Shown here: one piece after another, positions 1-4,031 of the stretch | Layout: each line of letters opens with the position of its first letter | Numbering within the stretch: the first letter of the stretch is position 1 | Assembly (NCBI GenBank): GCA_022566975.1 | Contig: JADFHV010000168.1 | Span: forward strand, 1 to 5,332 | DNA from: Chloroflexota bacterium | Lineage (GTDB): Bacteria > Chloroflexota > Dehalococcoidia > SAR202 > UBA11138 | Reading direction: 5' to 3' | Length of the DNA: 5,332 nucleotides | The notes under the pieces: generated by a model | Told to the model about the DNA's origin: nothing | The model's input: the letters and a program-made list of their open reading frames with translations, nothing else | Databases searched by the model: none | Translations under genes and position numbers: made by a program

Positions 1-59
1 TCAGCGCATTCTCACGCTGTTCCGGCGGAAGGTCACTTCTATCAGGAAGTCGAGCGATC

Positions 60-139
60 GGGCTCGGTCCCCCGGGCAGGATTCGAACCTGCGCGCCTCC
101 GGTTATGAGCCGGGTGCTCTACCACTGAGCTACGAGCCC
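60..139 (-). tRNA. tRNA with CAT anticodon (elongator Met, or Ile2), aberrant 3' acceptor
   Basis: On the minus strand the sequence folds as a tRNA. It has acceptor 5' strand GGGCTCG (139-133), then TA, D stem GCTC/GAGC, anticodon loop CTCATAA with CAT at 107-105, and a T arm with stem GCAGG/CCTGC and loop TTCGAAT (92-76). The seven bases right after the T stem (75-69, CCGGGGG) do not pair with GGGCTCG. A perfect 7/7 complement, CGAGCCC, lies nine bases further on at 66-60. The first anticodon-stem pair is C-A, leaving four pairs. No CCA is encoded. If read at canonical length the gene would be 68-139. CAT tRNAs are initiator Met, elongator Met or the AUA-reading Ile2 (lysidine-modified); the A-rich 3' side of the loop and the D/T arms fit elongator Met or Ile2. 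ATA codons are common in the neighbouring genes. It may be functional with an unusual insertion, a degenerate copy, or affected by an assembly error. Confidence 0.85.
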
Positions 140-156
140 ACGAGGATTTCAGTCCC

Positions 157-185
157 AGCGTATCCAACGGTATTCGGGCTGTCAA
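157..185 (-). promoter_or_regulatory. sigma70-type promoter for the tRNA
   Basis: Reading the minus strand, a perfect -35 TTGACA (185-180) is followed by a 17-bp spacer and the weak -10 TACGCT (162-157). The predicted transcription start is near 150, about 11 bases before the tRNA 5' end at 139, a normal spacing for a tRNA gene. The -10 matches consensus at only three of six positions, but its architecture matches the two other promoters in the window. Confidence 0.6.
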
Positions 186-204
186 GGAGCCCTGGATAGG
201 CTTG

Positions 205-233
205 TTGACACGGCCACGCGTCGGCGGTACAGT
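205..233 (+). promoter_or_regulatory. sigma70-type promoter for the aminotransferase
   Basis: A perfect -35 TTGACA (205-210) is followed by exactly 17 bp and -10 TACAGT (228-233, four of six consensus positions). The predicted start near 240 gives a leader of about 34 bases, with a GGAG Shine-Dalgarno at 264-267, six bases before the ATG at 274. The -35 lies 19 bp from the divergent tRNA -35 at 180-185, so the two promoters are back to back. Confidence 0.65.
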
Positions 234-273
234 CGCCTGGTTACCGCGCCCAAGACCGCCGACGGAGTATCGA

Positions 274-1215
274 ATGGCCGTCTCCAGAAAGATACGAGAC
301 TTCATGGAGCAGGGCTCCTGGATTCGCAGGATGTTTGAGGAGGGCGACCTCCTCAGGCGGGAGCACGGCGAGGAGAACGTCTTCGACCTCTCCCTGGGGA
401 ACCCCGTCATGGAGCCTCCCACCGAGTTCTTCGACGAGCTCAGGCGCATAGCGGAGGACCCGACCCCGGGCATGCACCGGTACATGTCCAACGCAGGCTA
501 TGAAGAGACCCGCGCCGCCGTCGCCGCCGAGTTGGGCACCGAGACGGGACTCGACTTCACGGCCGGCGAAGTCGTGATGACCTGTGGCGCCGGCGGGGCC
601 CTGAACGTGGTGCTGAAGACGCTGCTCGACCCCGGCGACGAGGTCGTCATATTCGCGCCCTACTTTGTCGAGTACCGCTTCTACGCCGACAATCACGGCG
701 GGACATGCCGGGTGGTCCCTCCCGACGAGAGCTTCTACCCGGACCTGGAAGCCTTCGAGGCGGCTATCACCGAATCGACAAAAGTCGTGCTCGTCAGCTC
801 ACCCAGCAACCCCACGGGCGTCGTATACAGCGCCGACCTGCTGGCTGAGATGGGAGAAATCATCCGCAAAAAAGAGCGTGAGCTCGGCGGGGAGATATTC
901 CTGGTCAGCGATGAGCCGTACCGGAAGATCCTGTTCGACGGCCTCGAGTATCCCCACGTCTTCCACCACCACGTGAGGAGCATCGTCGCCACCTCCCACT
1001 CCAAGGACCTGGCGCTGCCGGGAGAGCGGATAGGGTTCATCGCCGTTCACCCGGAGTACGAGGACAGAAGCGAGCTGTTTGAGGGACTGGTGTTCTGCAA
1101 CCGGACGCTGGGCTTCGTAAACGCTCCGGCCCTGATGCAGCACTTGGTCCGGTCCTTGCAAGGGGTTAGCGTTGACCCCGGCGACTACCAGCGGAAGCGG
1201 GATTACCTATCGTGA
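274..1215 (+). CDS. PLP-dependent class I aminotransferase, N-terminal and catalytic part (gene broken)
   Basis: This is the large part of a fold-type I (class I/II) aminotransferase, a cytosolic enzyme moving amino groups between amino acids and 2-oxo acids. Seen in the 313 residues: an N-terminal SLGNP segment (about 40-44), a HRYMSNAGY stretch, SNPTG with Asn179, SDEPY with Asp213 (contacts the PLP ring nitrogen) and Tyr216, the SHSKD motif with PLP-binding Lys244, and GERIGF with Arg252. ATG 274 is chosen because GGAG lies six bases upstream and the N-terminus matches the family pattern. The frame stops at 1213-1215, just after the YQRKRDYL motif. The small domain with the substrate-carboxylate Arg is missing here and lies in the next frame, which overlaps this stop. 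The family usually has about 390 residues. Alone this part should be inactive. Aspartate or aromatic substrate preference is a guess from the family; the exact substrate cannot be read from the sequence. Confidence 0.88.
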   Translation: MAVSRKIRDFMEQGSWIRRMFEEGDLLRREHGEENVFDLSLGNPVMEPPTEFFDELRRIAEDPTPGMHRYMSNAGYEETRAAVAAELGTETGLDFTAGEVVMTCGAGGALNVVLKTLLDPGDEVVIFAPYFVEYRFYADNHGGTCRVVPPDESFYPDLEAFEAAITESTKVVLVSSPSNPTGVVYSADLLAEMGEIIRKKERELGGEIFLVSDEPYRKILFDGLEYPHVFHHHVRSIVATSHSKDLALPGERIGFIAVHPEYEDRSELFEGLVFCNRTLGFVNAPALMQHLVRSLQGVSVDPGDYQRKRDYLS

Positions 1216-1274
1216 AAGCGTTGCAGTCGGTCACCGTGGACGTGGGCGTTTACCAGGCCAAGCGCGATTTTCTG
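1147..1274 (+). repeat. Imperfect 65-bp tandem coding repeat breaking the aminotransferase
   Basis: The 63 bp from 1147 and the 63 bp from 1212 align without gaps at an offset of 65 bp, with 39/63 identical bases and 13/21 identical residues. Six of the codon changes are synonymous and several others are conservative (K/R, S/A, S/T, Y/F). The offset is not a multiple of three, so the second copy is out of frame with the first. The substitution pattern shows that both copies evolved as coding sequence before being joined, which fits a junction between two diverged homologous genes better than a recent duplication. Confidence 0.7.
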
Positions 1275-1520
1275 TATGGCCGTCTCACGGAGATGGGCTA
1301 CTCGGTGGTGAAGCCGCAGGGGGCCTTCTACATGTTCCCGCGCTCGCCCATCGACGACGACGTCGAGTTCGTGGGTGAGCTTCAGAAGCACAACGTGCTG
1401 GTCGTGCCGGGCCGCGGCTTCGGCATGCCGGGCTACTTCCGCATCTCCTACTGCGTGGAGGACCGGACGCTGGAAGGCGCGCTCCCCGGATTCCGGGCGG
1501 CCATCGACCAGTACCGGTAA
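1212..1520 (+). CDS. Class I aminotransferase, C-terminal small-domain part (out of frame with the preceding part)
   Basis: These 102 residues continue the aminotransferase fold. They contain the helix motif YQAKRDFLYGRLTEMGY, the strand VKPQGAFYMFP, VPGRGFG, and GYFRISYC, whose Arg77 corresponds to the conserved Arg that binds the substrate carboxylate. The frame is -1 relative to the catalytic part and is open upstream only to 1176 (TGA at 1173-1175). The apparent GTG start at 1212 overlaps the previous stop, but no good Shine-Dalgarno precedes it. In the family this GTG would be the Val codon of an HLVKALQ segment, so it is more likely an internal codon than a true start. The first 21 codons repeat, at 13/21 residues, the last 21 codons of the preceding part. 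Removing one 65-bp copy would restore a single 393-residue enzyme. It could be a pseudogene remnant, a frameshifted single gene or a consensus error; independent expression is unlikely. Confidence 0.75.
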   Translation: MKALQSVTVDVGVYQAKRDFLYGRLTEMGYSVVKPQGAFYMFPRSPIDDDVEFVGELQKHNVLVVPGRGFGMPGYFRISYCVEDRTLEGALPGFRAAIDQYR

Positions 1521-1542
1521 CGGAGCCCCATCTAATCCGGCG

Positions 1543-1589
1543 GGGCCGCTCCTCGTAGGGGCGGGTTTCAAACCCGCCCTACACGGCCC
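1543..1589. repeat. GC-rich palindrome between convergent genes (REP-like or bidirectional terminator)
   Basis: An inner stem runs GTAGGG...CCCTAC (1555-1582), about 12 pairs with one bulged G at 1561 and a loop around 1567-1571. It is extended by an outer stem GGGCCG (1543-1548) pairing with CGGCCC (1584-1589) across an asymmetric internal loop. It fills most of the 110-bp gap between the aminotransferase stop and the thrC stop, the usual place for a bidirectional terminator, but neither side has a clear run of T. Its form also resembles dispersed REP-type palindromes; whether it is repeated elsewhere cannot be seen here. Confidence 0.65.
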
Positions 1590-1630
1590 GGTTATTCAGC
1601 GCAGCGACGATATTGGCGGTCAGCCCGACC

Positions 1631-2731
1631 CTACACCGGCGGGGCGTCCTTGAGGCCGAGGCCGGTGATGGGCACGAGCACGGTGTGGTCCTCGTCGATC
1701 TCGCCGAGCTTGACGAGCTCTTCGAGCCCGGCGAAGGCCGCGGCGGACGTCGGCTCGCCGTAGAGCCCCTCGGTCTCGGCAAGGAGCCTCTGCCATCGCA
1801 GGATGTCGGGGTCGTCCACGGCCACCGGCACCCCGTCCGTCGCCTTCAGCACCGCCACGGACTGGAGCACGCGGGGAGGCGAGGCGGACGATATCCCGCC
1901 CGCGATAGTCTTTGCGCCGGGCTCCGGAGACCAGTCGGTCTCGTTATAGGTCGCCACCAGAGGCATCGCCGCCCGCGCCTGGACGCAGTGGAGTCGCGGT
2001 ATGACGGAGATGCGACCCGCGCCCTGCATTTCGAGGAAACCCTTCCAGGCGCCGATGAACAGCGAGCCGTTGCCCACGGGCATTACGATATGGTCTGGGA
2101 GCCCATCCGGGAAGTCGTCCGCGACCTCGTAGGCGAAGCTCTTCGTGCCCTCCAGGAAGTATGGACTCAGGTTGTGGGAGGCGTATACGAGACCCCGTTC
2201 CTGGTAGTATGCGACCGTGGCTTCGGTAGTGTCTTCGCGGGTACCCTCTATCAGGTGCGTCTCGGCGCCGTAGACCCTGATCTGCTGGACCTTGCCCGCC
2301 GGAGCGCTGGCCGGGGCGAAGATATGGGCCTTGATACCGGCACGGGCGGCGTAGGCCGCGACCGACGCCCCGGCGTTTCCCGATGAGTCTTCCACTATCT
2401 CCGTCACGCCCTGCTCCCTGGCCACGGAGATCATCACGCTGGTGCCGCGGTCCTTGAACGAGCCTGTCGGGTTCATGAACTCCAGCTTGGCCCAGAGCCG
2501 CCGGAGCCCCAGCATCCGTCCCACCGCGGGGATGGGGACAGCGGGTGTGCTCCCCTCACCCAGAGAGACTAGGGAGGCGGCATCCCGTATGGGAAGCGGG
2601 ACCGAATCGCCGGAGCTCCCGTCGCTGTAGCGGACATCCAGCGGCGAGCCGCACGCCCGGCACCGGAGCGTAGTCATATCGGCCGGGTGAGAGGCGTCGC
2701 ACGCGGAGCACCCCAGCGTTATGTCGGACAT
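1631..2731 (-). CDS. thrC: Threonine synthase
   Basis: This gene encodes a PLP-dependent fold-type II enzyme converting O-phospho-L-homoserine and water to L-threonine and phosphate, the last step of threonine synthesis, in the cytosol. Seen in 366 residues: an N-terminal zinc-ribbon-like segment with CxxC pairs Cys8/Cys11 and Cys24/Cys27, GEGSTP near 58-63, NPTGSFKDRG with PLP-binding Lys93, SSGNAG (116-121) that binds the cofactor, FLEGTKS (192-198), PVGNGS (218-223), and a C-terminal TGLGLKDA typical of the family. Length is normal. The start at 2731 is chosen because AGGAG lies seven bases upstream and the zinc-ribbon begins soon after; an ATG at 2800 would place the promoter inside the gene. 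It is monocistronic here, convergent with the aminotransferase and divergent from the yihY-like gene. Related fold-type II enzymes (threonine dehydratase, cysteate synthase) are less likely given the motif set and zinc ribbon. Confidence 0.93.
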   Translation of the reverse strand: MSDITLGCSACDASHPADMTTLRCRACGSPLDVRYSDGSSGDSVPLPIRDAASLVSLGEGSTPAVPIPAVGRMLGLRRLWAKLEFMNPTGSFKDRGTSVMISVAREQGVTEIVEDSSGNAGASVAAYAARAGIKAHIFAPASAPAGKVQQIRVYGAETHLIEGTREDTTEATVAYYQERGLVYASHNLSPYFLEGTKSFAYEVADDFPDGLPDHIVMPVGNGSLFIGAWKGFLEMQGAGRISVIPRLHCVQARAAMPLVATYNETDWSPEPGAKTIAGGISSASPPRVLQSVAVLKATDGVPVAVDDPDILRWQRLLAETEGLYGEPTSAAAFAGLEELVKLGEIDEDHTVLVPITGLGLKDAPPV

Positions 2732-2771
2732 CGCGTGGCTCCTGTAAGCACCGCGGCGGGTGTGGAGACCG

Positions 2772-2800
2772 ATAGTAGTCCCGCGGTCATCACGTGTCAA
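2772..2800 (-). promoter_or_regulatory. sigma70-type promoter for thrC
   Basis: On the minus strand a perfect -35 TTGACA (2800-2795), a 17-bp spacer and -10 TACTAT (2777-2772, four of six) lie upstream of thrC. The predicted start near 2765 gives a leader of about 34 bases to the ATG at 2731, with AGGAG as ribosome binding site. There is no room for a long attenuator or riboswitch leader, so control by threonine, if any, would have to act at initiation. Confidence 0.7.
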
Positions 2801-2806
2801 TCGCGC

Positions 2807-2815
2807 TGGTAGAAT
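2807..2815 (+). promoter_or_regulatory. Possible extended -10 promoter facing right
   Basis: TG-G-TAGAAT fits the extended -10 pattern TGnTATAAT with one mismatch; the region 17 bp upstream (2787-2792) is only a poor -35, as is usual for extended -10 promoters. It is a candidate promoter for the yihY-like gene with a leader of about 174 bases, and sits just beside the -35 of the divergent thrC promoter, so the two would compete for polymerase. The predicted start coincides with an ATG at 2821 that opens a 55-codon frame. Confidence 0.35.
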
Positions 2816-2824
2816 AAGGTATGT

Positions 2825-2947
2825 GCCTATTCCAATTGCCGAAACGGGCAGGCGCGGGCGATGCCGGCCCGGACCGCCTTAGGATTAGCTCGAACGGGAG
2901 AGAACGCGGAGTTTGCCTGGAGTCCCCTACATCAAGCCTATTCCAAT
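2825..2947 (+). repeat. 12-bp direct repeat pair in the thrC/yihY intergenic region
   Basis: GCCTATTCCAAT occurs exactly at 2825-2836 and 2936-2947, 111 bp apart start to start. A perfect 12-mer repeat is unlikely by chance in about 200 bp. It could be a pair of regulator sites or a target-site duplication, but the enclosed 99 bp shows no terminal inverted repeats. No further copy was noticed in the window. Confidence 0.6.
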
Positions 2948-2995
2948 CTCAGCGGTCTCTCTGGCCCCTGTGGCTAATTTTCAGATAGTCTCCTA

Positions 2996-3970
2996 ATGCC
3001 GACCAAACTCCCCAAGTCCATCTCCGTTCAGCATCTGGCTGCCGACATAGCCCGGAGGACCCGGCCGTGGCGAGACCGGCTCAAGCAGAGGTTCCTGGTG
3101 GCGCTGATGCTGCGCACAATGCGCGAGATGTCCGACGACGACGCGACTCACATGGCTGCAGGCGTCGCCTACTACGCGCTCTTTTCGCTGTTTCCCCTCC
3201 TCCTGGGCCTGATCGCGGTGCTCAGCCTGTTCCTAGAGCCTCAGGAAATCCAGTCCCGGCTCACCGACTTCTCCTCCGACTATCTTCCCGCCTCCGACCA
3301 GCTCATCGACAGCAACCTCGACGCCGTCCTCAAGGTAAGGGGAGCGCTGGGTGTCTTCGCGGTGGTGGGCCTGCTCTGGTCGGGGAGCGCCATCTTCGGG
3401 GCCATCAGCCGTGCCGTGAACCGGGCATGGGACGTTCACATAGACCGGCCGTTCTTCATCAGCAAGCCCCGACAGCTCGGCATGGCACTGGGCGTCGGGG
3501 TGCTATTTCTCGGGTCCCTGAGTATCGTCGCCGTGGTCCGGGCAACGGGCCGGCTGACCGAGCTGGACGTCCCTGGAATCGGACCGGTCGTGGACTGGCT
3601 GGTGCCCGTCCTGCTGCAGGGGAGCTCCTTCGCGATGACGGTGATGATGTTCCTGTTGGTCTATAAGTTCATGCCCAACACCAGGACCTATTGGCAGTAC
3701 ATATGGCCCGGCGCGATGGTGGCGGCGGTCCTCTTCGAGCTGGCAAAGAACATGTTTGTACTGTACCTGAGCGAATTCGCCAGCTTCCAGAACGTGTACG
3801 GCACGCTCACGCCGGTGATCGTGCTGCTGCTGTGGGCCTATGTCAGCAGCCTGATCCTTATATTCGGCGCCGAGCTCAGCTCGGAGTACGGGCGTCTGCG
3901 GCGCGGCGTAGGGCGTGGGGTCCTTCTGCACCCTCGGGAGGCTTCTCCCGGCGACGAGTCGGACGAGTAG
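2996..3970 (+). CDS. YihY/BrkB-family inner-membrane protein
   Basis: This is a multi-pass membrane protein of the YihY/virulence-factor BrkB family (UPF0761), once misannotated as ribonuclease BN; its biochemical role is not settled. The 324 residues show the family signature GVAYYALFSLFPLL (56-69), preceded by an acidic DDD patch. About six hydrophobic segments are visible near 54-80, 116-138, 161-182, 198-223, 236-258 and 270-294, with the conserved RAVNRAWDV (139-147) after the second and YKFMPN (223-228) after the fourth. The C-terminal 30 residues are a charged, probably cytoplasmic tail. ATG 2996 is the first start after an in-frame TAA at 2975, but it has no Shine-Dalgarno. A later start near residues 35-42 would still leave the whole family domain, so the basic 40-residue N-terminus is uncertain. 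The MFS gene follows on the same strand 61 bp downstream. Confidence 0.9.
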   Translation: MPTKLPKSISVQHLAADIARRTRPWRDRLKQRFLVALMLRTMREMSDDDATHMAAGVAYYALFSLFPLLLGLIAVLSLFLEPQEIQSRLTDFSSDYLPASDQLIDSNLDAVLKVRGALGVFAVVGLLWSGSAIFGAISRAVNRAWDVHIDRPFFISKPRQLGMALGVGVLFLGSLSIVAVVRATGRLTELDVPGIGPVVDWLVPVLLQGSSFAMTVMMFLLVYKFMPNTRTYWQYIWPGAMVAAVLFELAKNMFVLYLSEFASFQNVYGTLTPVIVLLLWAYVSSLILIFGAELSSEYGRLRRGVGRGVLLHPREASPGDESDE

Positions 3971-4001
3971 CCGTCGTCGGGCGGGGCCGCCTCCTTGCGG
4001 C
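3947..4001 (+). other. GC-rich hairpins at the yihY/MFS boundary, no clear terminator
   Basis: CCCGGCGAC (3947-3955) can pair with GTCGTCGGG (3973-3981) in nine pairs including one G-T, enclosing the yihY-like stop codon. GCCGC (3986-3990) can pair with GCGGC (3997-4001). Neither is followed by a T run, so readthrough into the transporter gene is plausible; this is weak structural evidence only. Confidence 0.3.
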
Positions 4002-4019
4002 GGGGGCTCCCCTATCTGC

Positions 4020-4025
4020 TAGACT
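4020..4025 (+). promoter_or_regulatory. Possible -10 box placing the MFS transcript start at its GTG
   Basis: TAGACT (4020-4025) matches four of six -10 positions and ends six bases before the GTG at 4032, where transcription would be expected to begin. A poor -35 (TTGCGG, 3995-4000) lies 19 bp upstream. With no Shine-Dalgarno in front of the GTG, a leaderless mRNA is possible; otherwise the gene is read from the yihY-like transcript. Confidence 0.3.
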
Positions 4026-4031
4026 TGCGCC

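Noticed and set aside
1..59. Minus-strand frame ending with TGA at 3-1, and a 5-bp hairpin ACTTC/GAAGT (35-50) as a tRNA terminator
   Set aside because: The frame could only be a gene of about 15 codons or would read through the tRNA, and matches nothing known. The hairpin is short and has no T run.
42..491. 149-codon open frame on the minus strand
   Set aside because: It runs through the tRNA and antisense to the aminotransferase start, and its C-terminus is a translated tRNA (SSVVEH...GSNPARG-type run), a common artefact.
241..696. Minus-strand open frame opposite the aminotransferase
   Set aside because: It is antisense to clearly recognisable family motifs, and GC-rich DNA gives long antisense frames; no family features were seen.
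1613..2386. 257-codon plus-strand open frame
   Set aside because: It is antisense to thrC, whose motifs are unmistakable, and its product is His/Gly/Arg-rich without any recognisable domain.
2732..2800. N-terminal extension of thrC to the ATG at 2800
   Set aside because: It would contain the promoter and the ribosome binding site; ATG 2731 has AGGAG at proper spacing and begins just before the zinc ribbon.
2838..2880. GC-rich hairpin-forming stretch as a riboswitch or small RNA
   Set aside because: The complementarity is short and typical for the base composition, and no known riboswitch consensus is visible.
3067..3666. 199-codon plus-strand open frame inside the yihY-like gene
   Set aside because: It is an Arg/Pro/Gly-rich out-of-frame shadow of the membrane protein.
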